IMG/VR virus record: IMGVR_UViG_3300046542_000297
Coordinates: 1-38,404 of that record
DNA length: 38,404 bases
DNA from: a virus
Reading direction: 5' to 3' (one strand)
Position numbers and translations under genes: made by a program. The notes beneath the pieces were generated by a model. It did not search any database, had not been told where the DNA came from, and worked only from the letters and a program-made list of their open reading frames with translations. Shown one piece after another: positions 23,412 through 29,309 of the stretch (positions are counted from its first letter, which is position 1; each line of letters opens with the position of its first letter).

Positions 23412-23449
23412 GAAAAAATAAGCTCGTTAGCGGGTAGCCCCGCTAGCTT
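23412..23449 (-). terminator. Terminator after cI
   Basis: On the minus strand AAGCTAGCGGG and CCCGCTAACGAGCTT pair and are followed by ATTTTTTC. It lies 40 bases past the cI stop and should end the cI transcript. Confidence 0.8.
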
Positions 23450-23460
23450 ACGTCGACTTC

Positions 23461-23472
23461 TCTATATTTAGA
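23461..23472. promoter_or_regulatory. Operator-like site downstream of cI
   Basis: TCTATATTTAGA (TCTA-N4-TAGA) is the inverted form of the core of the strongest operator in the cI divergent region (TCTAAATATAGA at 24243-24254). A CI-type repressor could act here on a promoter for rep or on cI readthrough. Confidence 0.5.
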
Positions 23473-23489
23473 AGACTGACGCTCTCTTT

Positions 23490-24155
23490 TTATAGAACCT
23501 CTCCTTTGTCGAAGGTCGCACGAACCCCGACAACGACACCAATGCTCTCGAATGTATCACCGACCTGCTGCATGGGAAACTGAGGGTTTAGCGCTCGCAG
23601 GTAAAATGCCGAGCCGTCAAGCGTCAATTTCTTGAATACAGGTGCGGTTGAGTCGCCGAGGTGCGCGACGACAAAGTCATTCGCGACCGCTTTTCGCGCA
23701 GGATCGACGAAAATCGTGTAGCCGTTCGGAAAACTTACGCCTGCTGGCGCTTGCATGCCCTCGTCGCGCACCGTCATAGCGAAGACGCGACCAGGTGGCG
23801 TATCGAGCGGCACGACCCATTGGGTACCGGCCGGAAGCCTTTTAGGGTCGGGGTTCTTCGCCCATTCAGCAGCACGCGCCCACGGAATTACAGGCACGCG
23901 GCTTGTGCTCTCGCTTGGAGCTGTGAACCCGTTCGGGTCTGCTGCTTCCTTTAATAATATGTCTACGGTCGTTCCTAAGCCTTTGGCCAGGGCGACGGCG
24001 ACGTAGACGCTAGGCGCCACGTCCTTTGTCTCGATCGTTGCAAGGTGCCCGGTTGACATGTCGACGCCTGCGGCATCGATCAGGGCTTGCAACGACCATC
24101 CAAGGGCTTGCCGCCGCATCCGTATTGCGGTGCCGATTGTGTAGTCGCGCTGCAT
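23490..24155 (-). CDS. cI: CI-like lysogeny repressor, autocleavage residues lost
   Basis: A 221-residue repressor with GAGGGAACA before its ATG. Residues 5-65 are a lambda-repressor-type HTH (TIGTAIRMRRQALGWSLQALIDAAGVDMSTGHLATIE). The C-terminal domain aligns with lambda CI and LexA-type S24 domains (FPNGYTIFVDP, FKKLTLDG, LNPQFPMQ). The nucleophile context, usually GDSM or GNSM, reads DEGMQAP, so the serine is Gly133. The usual Ala-Gly scissile pair (VQAGEW in relatives) reads ARAAEW. The Lys (175/176) remains. The dimerisation fold is probably kept, but RecA-driven self-cleavage should be impossible. It keeps the prophage silent, and its operators flank the gene. Confidence 0.88.
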   Translation of the reverse strand: MQRDYTIGTAIRMRRQALGWSLQALIDAAGVDMSTGHLATIETKDVAPSVYVAVALAKGLGTTVDILLKEAADPNGFTAPSESTSRVPVIPWARAAEWAKNPDPKRLPAGTQWVVPLDTPPGRVFAMTVRDEGMQAPAGVSFPNGYTIFVDPARKAVANDFVVAHLGDSTAPVFKKLTLDGSAFYLRALNPQFPMQQVGDTFESIGVVVGVRATFDKGEVL

Positions 24156-24173
24156 TGTTCCCTCTCCTATTTA

Positions 24174-24255
24174 CCTAAATATTGTCCCTTCTAAATGGCC
24201 GCTCGCACCACTCGTTATTTAGAAATCTAGTTGCATTTTTTCTCTAAATATAGAG
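24174..24255. promoter_or_regulatory. Divergent operator cluster between cI and early operon
   Basis: Four related sites carry a CTAAATA/TATTTAG core: CCTAAATATTG (24174-24184), TTCTAAATGG (24189-24198), TATTTAGAAATCTAG (24216-24230) and CTCTAAATATAGAG (24242-24255). Centre spacings are about 16, 26 and 28 bases, the kind of array bound cooperatively by CI and Cro. TTGCAT at 24231-24236 could be the -35 of the rightward early promoter, which the last site would cover. Confidence 0.65.
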
Positions 24256-24301
24256 AATGTAGTCATAGCGACATGTGACCAATGATCTAGGGAAGGGTGC
24301 T

Positions 24302-24904
24302 ATGGGTACGCGAACTGAGCGGGATGTAGTGATCGATCAGACTAGCCGATGGTTTGCCCACTCGGATTGGTCCCTCGAGCGATTCGCCAGCGAGCGACTG
24401 GCGCCTGCGCTGTCAGCCGCGGGCCTGATCGATACGCTCGAGGAGCCGGCCGACGTCGAGGCCTATCAGCGCACCCGTAAAGCCTGGTCGCAACGTGTCT
24501 CCCGAATTTTTCACGCTACGCAGCCTTTCCCTCTCGAGTGGAAATGGGTCTGGATCTCGTGCCTGCCTGACGACTATCAGCGCTCTGCGCGTTCCGAGCT
24601 GCTGGCAATGGCTGGCTGCTTCGACGTCCGTATCCCTGAGCTCGTCGGCCTTGTCGGTGTGCCGTCGGCAAAGGCTCAGCTCGGCGAGGTAACGCAGGCG
24701 ATCGGCGAGTTTCTGGCTGCCAGCGCCCCGGCTCATGATGGCTTCTACGACAAATCCGATAGCCCCGAGGAAGTCGATCGCATGTTGATCGAAGGAACCG
24801 AGGCTATTTCTGCCATGTTTAACGAGCTGGTCGCGCTGTCGACCGGCACCGGGCGCCCTCTGCCGCTGCTGATGCTGGCGAACCTCAAGGGGGAGCCGCT
24901 GTGA
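24302..24904 (+). CDS. First early gene, putative regulator
   Basis: A 200-residue protein read divergently from cI, with GGAAGG seven bases before the ATG. An upstream in-frame GTG at 24275 lacks such a site. Residues 15-75 contain a probable DNA-binding-like helical segment (DWSLERFASERLAPALSAAG ... YQRTRKAWSQRVSRIFHATQPFPLEWKWVWISCLP). The layout recalls CII- or YdaT-type early regulators, but I cannot assign a family. The C-terminal half is acidic and helical. Position immediately after the operator cluster, where Cro or CII normally sits, suggests a role in the lytic-lysogenic decision. It overlaps the next gene by four bases. Confidence 0.65.
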   Translation: MGTRTERDVVIDQTSRWFAHSDWSLERFASERLAPALSAAGLIDTLEEPADVEAYQRTRKAWSQRVSRIFHATQPFPLEWKWVWISCLPDDYQRSARSELLAMAGCFDVRIPELVGLVGVPSAKAQLGEVTQAIGEFLAASAPAHDGFYDKSDSPEEVDRMLIEGTEAISAMFNELVALSTGTGRPLPLLMLANLKGEPL

Positions 24905-25350
24905 CAGCTCTGCGCCTGGTCAAATCCGACACCATTCCGACTGACCCCGCCCAACTGGCCGAGCGTTTCGACGTGGTGCCTGGCGAGTCGAAGGCCGAAA
25001 AGGTCAAGCGTCAGAACCGCGAGCGCAAGCAGAAGCAGCGCCGCAAAGAGGCGCAGGAAAAGCTCAAGGCCGAGGCCTTTCACCTGCCAGCGATGGTCCT
25101 CTATGGCGGCACCGTGCAGGCCATGATCGACGTTTGTAAGGCAGGCGGATTCGAGGAGCCGGCCGAGGCGCTGACCTTGCTCGCCCACGGTAGCCAGGCA
25201 CTGGCCAAGAACGACCCTGAGGCATTCGCCGCCCTTTTCGCGCCGGTCCTCGCCGCGCTGGCCATTGCCGGCGCGGATCTAGCAAAGCGTGACAGTCACG
25301 CTTTCTCGCAACTGATTACCCCGCCGTCACGCTCCGAGGTTGCCAAGTGA
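24901..25350 (+). CDS. Early operon protein of unknown function
   Basis: A 149-residue protein starting with GTG that overlaps the previous stop (GTGA). Residues 30-65 are extremely basic (SKAEKVKRQNRERKQKQRRKEAQEKLKAEAF), suggesting nucleic-acid contact. The rest is Ala/Leu-rich helix (AEALTLLAHGSQALAKNDPEAFAALFAPVLAALAIAG). I recognise no family. It is coupled on both sides to other early genes and may serve regulation or replication. Confidence 0.6.
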   Translation: MTALRLVKSDTIPTDPAQLAERFDVVPGESKAEKVKRQNRERKQKQRRKEAQEKLKAEAFHLPAMVLYGGTVQAMIDVCKAGGFEEPAEALTLLAHGSQALAKNDPEAFAALFAPVLAALAIAGADLAKRDSHAFSQLITPPSRSEVAK

Positions 25351-25589
25351 AAGCCGTCCGACTCTTTAACGTGGCCGGTGGCCAATCTGTATTGGTGATC
25401 GAACTGCCGCGCCGCCAGGGCCTTTCCGAGGCTCGCGTCGTGACTCGCTCGAGCGTGCGCAGCCGTTCTGATGCCTTCTATTTCAACGAGGCCGCCGAGT
25501 GCTCGAGGTTTGTGCATTCGTTCGGCCAGCGTAACGCGAGCTTTGCTGTCGCCGGGCTGCTGGGTCAGGGGGCTGCAAATGTTCGCTGA
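25347..25589 (+). CDS. Small early protein of unknown function
   Basis: An 80-residue basic protein (GTG start, GTGA overlap with the gene before). It looks like a small alpha/beta protein with strands near the N-terminus (VRLFNVAGGQSVLVIEL) and one cysteine. It has no recognisable motif. Its 3' end overlaps the DksA/TraR-like gene by 11 bases. Confidence 0.55.
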   Translation: MKAVRLFNVAGGQSVLVIELPRRQGLSEARVVTRSSVRSRSDAFYFNEAAECSRFVHSFGQRNASFAVAGLLGQGAANVR

Positions 25590-25794
25590 CGTATCTGCCG
25601 GCCTCGAGCTGCGCCAAGACGACGCAGTCGAGCGCGCCATGCTTGCCGACGACTGCCTGCGTGCAGGCGTTGTCATGGTGCCCGTCTGCGGCGCCTGCGG
25701 TCGCAGCATCGATCAAACCCGGCTGCTGATCTGCCCTACGGCTTCCCGTTGCTCGCTGTGCTGCAGCGTGCCAGTGCTGGCAATGAGGCGCTGA
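25579..25794 (+). CDS. DksA/TraR-like zinc-finger protein
   Basis: A 71-residue protein with the four-cysteine zinc finger of the DksA/TraR family: CGAC at about residues 37-40 and CSLC at about 58-61, with the R-L-x-x-x-P-T-A-S-R-C spacing between. The N-terminal part is one helix (ADVSAGLELRQDDAVERAMLADD). Short TraR-type members, found on plasmids and phages, bind the RNA polymerase secondary channel and change promoter choice without ppGpp. Here it could shift host transcription early in infection. A GGGGG-containing site lies before the ATG. Confidence 0.75.
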   Translation: MFADVSAGLELRQDDAVERAMLADDCLRAGVVMVPVCGACGRSIDQTRLLICPTASRCSLCCSVPVLAMRR

Positions 25795-25796
25795 TC

Positions 25797-26621
25797 ATGA
25801 CCGCAAAACTTTCTATCGAGATCCGCCACCCCGCGCCGACGCCTGGCGCGTTCGAGTGCTGGGTGCTGCTGCCAGGCCCTGACGCCGGTCCGCTGGCGAA
25901 GCGTCGTTACAAGGCCCCGGCCGGGCCAATGGCTCAGGATCTGGTGTGGTTGCGTGATCGCCTGATGTTCGCCTACCTGGCGCCAGGCGATTACCGCGAA
26001 ACCGAGCGCCCGAGCGACGCCGACGGCTGCGGTGTGATCGAGACAGCCCGCACCCGCGACGCTTTCCCTCGTCGCCGTGCCGACGACCTGGCCGAGTGCC
26101 CGCTCGACGGCGCCGACAAGCCTACAAAGCTGCCTTTCGACTACGTGGCCAGCTTGGCCAGGGATACCACCCGAGTGACCTGCAGCGAGACGCGGAAAAA
26201 GAAAAAAAGCGCCATTCCGCTGGGGCCTACGGCATTCGAGGACGCCTATCTCGTCCGCACCGTGGCCACGCTGGCCCCCGAGCTGAGCCGCTGGATTCGC
26301 TACGCCTACGCCGATTCGATCGACTGGAACGACGAGGCCGGCAACGTGCTGGCCGCGTGGGAGCTCGCATTGCCCCAACTCGGGAAAATGCAAGGCAAGA
26401 CACTGCAGCGTGCCAAGGGCCTGGCGCACTTGGCCGTGCAGCACCACAAGCACCTCAAGAATTCCGGGCAGAGCCGTTACGACGGCCCCGCGTTGGCCCT
26501 GTTGCTGGGCGTCAGCGACGTGAACTATCGCCAGCACTGGCGAGCCCGCTGGGACGCTCTGCAGAGCGCCCTTGACCAGATCGACACCAGGGCGCTCGAA
26601 ACGCTCTGGCGCGCAATTTAA
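25797..26621 (+). CDS. Putative antiterminator Q-like protein
   Basis: A 274-residue protein with GAGG eight bases before the ATG. The C-terminal 130 residues (AFEDAYLVRTVATLAPELSRWIRYAYADSIDW ... WELALPQLGKMQGKTLQRAKGLAHLAVQH ... LALLLGVSDVNYRQHWRARWDALQSALDQIDTRALETLW) have the pattern of Q-type late antitermination proteins of Vibrio and Pseudomonas phages: aromatic-rich helices plus an HTH-like LLGVSDVNYRQHW. The N-terminal half is unlike lambda Q. It is the last gene before the accessory block that leads to a promoter followed by tandem terminators, the expected Q target. The assignment is moderately supported. Confidence 0.5.
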   Translation: MTAKLSIEIRHPAPTPGAFECWVLLPGPDAGPLAKRRYKAPAGPMAQDLVWLRDRLMFAYLAPGDYRETERPSDADGCGVIETARTRDAFPRRRADDLAECPLDGADKPTKLPFDYVASLARDTTRVTCSETRKKKKSAIPLGPTAFEDAYLVRTVATLAPELSRWIRYAYADSIDWNDEAGNVLAAWELALPQLGKMQGKTLQRAKGLAHLAVQHHKHLKNSGQSRYDGPALALLLGVSDVNYRQHWRARWDALQSALDQIDTRALETLWRAI

Positions 26622-26650
26622 CCAACACCAATAACCACGAGGGAAACACC

Positions 26651-27088
26651 ATGTTCGGCTTGAAAAAGAAACTGTTCGGCGCCGGTCGCACCATCAAGAA
26701 GCTGGAAAACCGCGACCTGATGCAGGCGATCGTCGGTGGTTGCCTGTTGGTTTCCGCTGCTGACGGCGAAATCAGCAAGAACGAAGCCGCGCAGATTGAT
26801 ATTCAGATTCGCGCGAACAAGGCCCTGGAGCACTTCGGCGCCGAGATCACCAAGACTGTGAACTTGTTCACTGAGCAGCTGCAGGCCGGTTTCCGCTTGG
26901 GTCGCATGAACATCATGCGCGAGATCCGCGACATCAAAAACAACCCGGCAGACGCCGAGGAAGTGCTCGTAAACATGCTGACCGTGGCCGAGGGCGACGG
27001 CAGTATCAGCCCGGACGAAATGAAGGTGCTCAACGAGATCGCCGTCGAGCTGGGTCTGCGCCTGAAAGACTTCGGCATCGACGCTTGA
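26651..27088 (+). CDS. terB: TerB-family tellurite-resistance-like protein
   Basis: A 145-residue protein of the TerB fold: helical, with two acidic metal-binding-like loops, SAADGEISKNEA (about residues 36-47) and AEGDGSISPDEM (about 115-126). The N-terminal FGLKKKLFGAGRTIKKLEN is basic. TerB proteins are calcium-dependent and linked to tellurite resistance, phage exclusion and envelope stress, usually within ter operons. Here it stands alone, so its function may be different. It has its own ribosome-binding site (GAGGGAAACACC) and likely belongs to the accessory block expressed with the early genes. Confidence 0.8.
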   Translation: MFGLKKKLFGAGRTIKKLENRDLMQAIVGGCLLVSAADGEISKNEAAQIDIQIRANKALEHFGAEITKTVNLFTEQLQAGFRLGRMNIMREIRDIKNNPADAEEVLVNMLTVAEGDGSISPDEMKVLNEIAVELGLRLKDFGIDA

Positions 27089-27243
27089 GCCGCATCGGCT
27101 CCTTGCGCCGCTGGGCAGCCTTCGGGCTGGCCGGTGGCGTCGTCCTGGTCGACTCGGCGAGTCGCCTCCTCTCAATGTGTGCTGACCTGGTAATCGTCGC
27201 CCTGTTGTTGGCGGTGCTCCTGGTTGGGAAAAAGCAGGGATAG
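27085..27243 (+). CDS. Small membrane protein
   Basis: A 52-residue ORF from a TTG that overlaps the terB stop (TTGA), ending three bases before the next gene. The C-terminal half is hydrophobic (MCADLVIVALLLAVLLVG) and should form one membrane helix. The N-terminal half is basic and amphipathic. There is no upstream ribosome-binding site beyond coupling with terB, so support is moderate. The function is unknown. Confidence 0.4.
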   Translation: MSRIGSLRRWAAFGLAGGVVLVDSASRLLSMCADLVIVALLLAVLLVGKKQG

Positions 27244-27246
27244 ATC

Positions 27247-27666
27247 ATGTTCGGATTCGACCCTTTTGGCATCAAGCGCCGCCGCCTGGCCCGCGAGGCA
27301 GAGCTCGAGGCTCAGCGCAAGCGCCTGCGTGATCGCGTGGCGCCCGTCGCGGCTCTGCAGCAGCGGGCGATCGCCGCGACGCGCAGCAGCTCGAACTCGA
27401 GCAGTCCCGCGTACTCGCCAATGAATGACCCGCTGAGCCCGCTTAACCCGTTGTCGCCATTCAGTCAGGTTAGCCAGGCCGAGGCATATTCGTCGCCGCG
27501 TCACGAGCTAGAGCCGTCGCGCAGCCACTGCTCGCCGAGTGTGTCGTCGTCGGATGATTCGTGGAGTCGCTCGAGCAGCTGCAGCGGCTCCGACTACAGT
27601 TCGAGCAGTTCAAGCAGCTATGACTCGGGCAGCAGCTCGAGCAGCTCCGACTCGTCGAGTTACTGA
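27247..27666 (+). CDS. Serine-rich low-complexity protein
   Basis: A 139-residue protein. Residues 1-40 are a basic helix (FGFDPFGIKRRRLAREAELEAQRKRLRDRV), then comes a PLSPLNPLSPF linker, and the last 60 residues are mostly Ser with Asp and Tyr (for example runs of seven Ser near residue 120). Similar Ser-tailed small proteins with a PLNPLSP linker occur in several phages and have no known role. The tail should be disordered and is a possible phosphorylation target. The reading frame is kept through repetitive codons of two Ser families, which argues that the protein sequence itself is selected. Confidence 0.65.
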   Translation: MFGFDPFGIKRRRLAREAELEAQRKRLRDRVAPVAALQQRAIAATRSSSNSSSPAYSPMNDPLSPLNPLSPFSQVSQAEAYSSPRHELEPSRSHCSPSVSSSDDSWSRSSSCSGSDYSSSSSSSYDSGSSSSSSDSSSY

Positions 27667-27668
27667 CC

Positions 27669-27848
27669 ATGCCGCTCCTGGTGCTGTGCCTGGTTGCGCT
27701 GGCCACTCTCGTAAGCCTCAAGCTGGACGGGGCGATCGCCTTGTCGTGGTGGGTCGTCCTGCTACCTGCTCCGGCTTATCTGGTAATTCAGGTGCTGCTG
27801 GGGCTCGCCTACTGGCTCTACATGGCTTCGCGGTGGGAACGCTCGTGA
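27669..27848 (+). CDS. Small two-helix membrane protein
   Basis: A 59-residue protein two bases after the Ser-rich gene. It has two hydrophobic helices, residues 2-18 (PLLVLCLVALATLVSLK) and 24-52 (IALSWWVVLLPAPAYLVIQVLLGLAYWLYM), and ends in a short basic tail. Its stop overlaps the GTG of the next gene. Small membrane proteins of this type sit beside Ser-rich proteins in related phages. Function unknown; a holin-like or superinfection role is possible. Confidence 0.6.
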   Translation: MPLLVLCLVALATLVSLKLDGAIALSWWVVLLPAPAYLVIQVLLGLAYWLYMASRWERS

Positions 27849-28162
27849 GTGCCGTCGCCTGTCTGCATTGCCAGGCCGCGCCAGAGCGCCGCCAGCACCC
27901 GACTACGCTCCTGGTTATGTGGATCTGCCCCGTCTGCAGTAATAGAGGCGAGGCGCACCCCGTCGAGTCCCGAGCGCTGGCCAGCTGGCAGTTAGTCAAT
28001 GACGCCGATCTGCCGCTACACAACTGCAAGCAGCAAGGCGCGGCCCGTTTCTTTATGCGTGGCGGCCGGTGGGGTTCCCGCTGCGCCTGCTGCGACTTTG
28101 TAGCCGACGGCTACGCGACTATCGAAGGTGCCCGAGCCGGCTGGGCTCGCGCTGTGAGGTGA
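27845..28162 (+). CDS. Small cysteine-rich (zinc-ribbon-like) protein
   Basis: A 105-residue protein from a GTG overlapping the preceding stop. It has CLHC at residues 6-9, CPVC at about 28-31 and CACC near 85-88, plus several His. The first two pairs are well spaced for a zinc ribbon. It is also rich in Trp and Arg. The family is unknown; nucleic-acid or protein binding is likely. It is part of the accessory block between Q and the late promoter. Confidence 0.55.
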   Translation: MSAVACLHCQAAPERRQHPTTLLVMWICPVCSNRGEAHPVESRALASWQLVNDADLPLHNCKQQGAARFFMRGGRWGSRCACCDFVADGYATIEGARAGWARAVR

Positions 28163-28166
28163 TGCA

Positions 28167-28529
28167 ATGCGGATGCTGAGAATCACGGGCTGCAGTAATA
28201 GCTCGTATTGGTACGCGGGTAAAATTGGCTCTGTCGTTCCGTACATTGGCGAGGACGCAGGCGAGTACATTACTCGAGAGCCATCGGGTTACGTGAACAT
28301 TGTTAAATGCGCCGATGCTGAGCTGGTCGACGTAACGGCCATTGTTCCGAAGTGCATGGGCGCCGTGAATTCTGATCGGTATCACTACAGGGTGTCCGTC
28401 GAAGTCACATTCAATCAGCCTGATCAGCTAGATCGATTTGACCCGACTGTTCTCGAGCGGGAGGCGGTTACGCGCTTGCGCGATCTCCTCATTTATCGAA
28501 AGATCGACGCAGTGGCCAGTCTCAGATAG
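28167..28529 (+). CDS. Hypothetical protein
   Basis: A 120-residue protein with GAGGTGA five bases before the ATG. It has a Gly/Tyr-rich N-terminal half (MLRITGCSNSSYWYAGKIGSVVPYIGE), reminiscent of small beta-barrel proteins, and an acidic helical C-terminus. No family is recognised. Codon use is less GC-rich than in neighbouring genes, so it may be a recent arrival. Confidence 0.55.
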   Translation: MRMLRITGCSNSSYWYAGKIGSVVPYIGEDAGEYITREPSGYVNIVKCADAELVDVTAIVPKCMGAVNSDRYHYRVSVEVTFNQPDQLDRFDPTVLEREAVTRLRDLLIYRKIDAVASLR

Positions 28530-28530
28530 C

Positions 28531-28570
28531 CCAAAAGCCCAAAAGGCCAAAGGTACAAAAGTGAAAAAGA
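28531..28570. repeat. Dispersed AAAGGTACAAAAGTGAAAAAG repeat
   Basis: CCAAAAGCCCAAAAGGCC precedes AAAGGTACAAAA and GTGAAAAAG. It lies between two accessory genes and shares its core words with the sites at par, rep, the late promoter and terminase. Confidence 0.6.
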
Positions 28571-28851
28571 GCATAGAAGCGATAGTAGGGCTCCCGGCGT
28601 TTCAGTCTGCGATAGAGTGGGCGAACGCGCACAAGGGGCCGCCGCAAATAGTTGAGCCGACGCGCTACCTCCGCGATCGCCTGGGCTGGCTTGACGAGAA
28701 TACGCCGTGCTTCTGCGATCGCCTGGTGATGGTGCACAACGGCAACAGCCGTTTACGTCAGAGCAGGCTGATAGAGGCAATACTCTCGACTCCGAGCCGG
28801 CCTGCAATTTGTACCTTTGACCCAAAGGACATAGTTACAAAGGGCCAATAG
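28561..28851 (+). CDS. Hypothetical protein between two dispersed repeats
   Basis: A 96-residue ORF starting at the GTG inside the dispersed repeat (VKKSIEAIVGLPAFQSAIEWANAHKGPP...). AAAGG upstream is the only candidate ribosome-binding site. The residues look like a real globular protein (CFCDRLVMVHNGNSRLRQSRLIEAIL), with two Cys in a CFC motif. No family is recognised. It is bounded by copies of the repeat at both ends, so the segment could be a cassette or the frame could be chance. Support is limited. Confidence 0.4.
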   Translation: MKKSIEAIVGLPAFQSAIEWANAHKGPPQIVEPTRYLRDRLGWLDENTPCFCDRLVMVHNGNSRLRQSRLIEAILSTPSRPAICTFDPKDIVTKGQ

Positions 28852-28868
28852 TGAAAAAGTGAAAAAGC
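28807..28868. repeat. Dispersed repeat upstream of the late promoter
   Basis: TTTGTACCTTTG, CCCAAAGGACA, GTTACAAAGGGCC and two GTGAAAAAG units in tandem lie just before the proposed late promoter. Protein binding here could link plasmid maintenance to late transcription. Confidence 0.6.
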
Positions 28869-28873
28869 CCCTC

Positions 28874-28903
28874 TTGCAAAAGTAACGCGCGAAAGGGTAT
28901 CTT
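28874..28903 (+). promoter_or_regulatory. Candidate late promoter (Q target)
   Basis: TTGCAA (28874-28879) and TATCTT (28898-28903) are 18 bases apart. Terminators follow about 25 and 120 bases after the expected start, ahead of the lysis genes. This promoter-pause-terminator layout is that of Q-dependent late promoters. Confidence 0.5.
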
Positions 28904-28926
28904 TACCACTCTGCGATACATCCGAC

Positions 28927-28955
28927 AAAAGCCCGCCATTTGAGCGGGCTTTTTC
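28927..28955 (+). terminator. Late-leader terminator 1
   Basis: AAGCCCGC/GCGGGCTT stem followed by TTTTTCG. It has A-runs on the left too, so it may work in both directions. Confidence 0.85.
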
Positions 28956-29022
28956 GTTTCTGAAATTCGCAGACTCAATAGAGGCAAAGCCTCTTGGCAC
29001 GGCTTAGGCCTGCACATCCCTA

Positions 29023-29050
29023 CCCCGCTATCGAGCGGGGTTTTCTTTTT
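29023..29050 (+). terminator. Late-leader terminator 2
   Basis: CCCCGC/GCGGGG stem with a six-base loop, followed by TTTTCTTTTT, 14 bases before the first lysis gene. A further GAGGC/GCCTC hairpin lies at 28981-28993. Confidence 0.85.
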
Positions 29051-29063
29051 CAGGACGCCACTT

Positions 29064-29309
29064 GTGGACGACAAACTAACCCTGCTCAACCTGGCTAAGG
29101 TCGAGGCGGCGAAGGTTGCGCCCGTGGGCGGCGGCCTGCTGATTTACGGCCTCACATATCAGGAATGGACGATTCGCCTCATGGCGGCCTATGCGTTGTT
29201 CCTGGTCGTCGACGGCATTGGTCGCCGCTGGCTCTATCCGTTGCTCAAATTCGCCTGGCGTCGCTTTCACAGGCGCGACCAGGTGCAGGGCGCCGGGGGT
29301 GAGCAATGA
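29064..29309 (+). CDS. Putative holin
   Basis: An 81-residue protein starting with GTG, the first gene of the lysis cassette. It has one or two membrane segments (residues 17-32, APVGGGLLIYGLTY, and 36-52, IRLMAAYALFLVVDGIG) and a strongly basic C-terminus (KFAWRRFHRRDQ), typical of small holins. It overlaps the endolysin start (ATGA). No holin family is specifically recognised. The call rests on topology and position before endolysin and spanins. Confidence 0.65.
   Translation: MDDKLTLLNLAKVEAAKVAPVGGGLLIYGLTYQEWTIRLMAAYALFLVVDGIGRRWLYPLLKFAWRRFHRRDQVQGAGGEQ

Noticed and set aside
23283-23471. A 62-codon plus-strand protein between rep and cI
   Set aside because: The frame crosses a strong terminator stem, lacks a ribosome-binding site and encodes no plausible protein; a small RNA is a better explanation.
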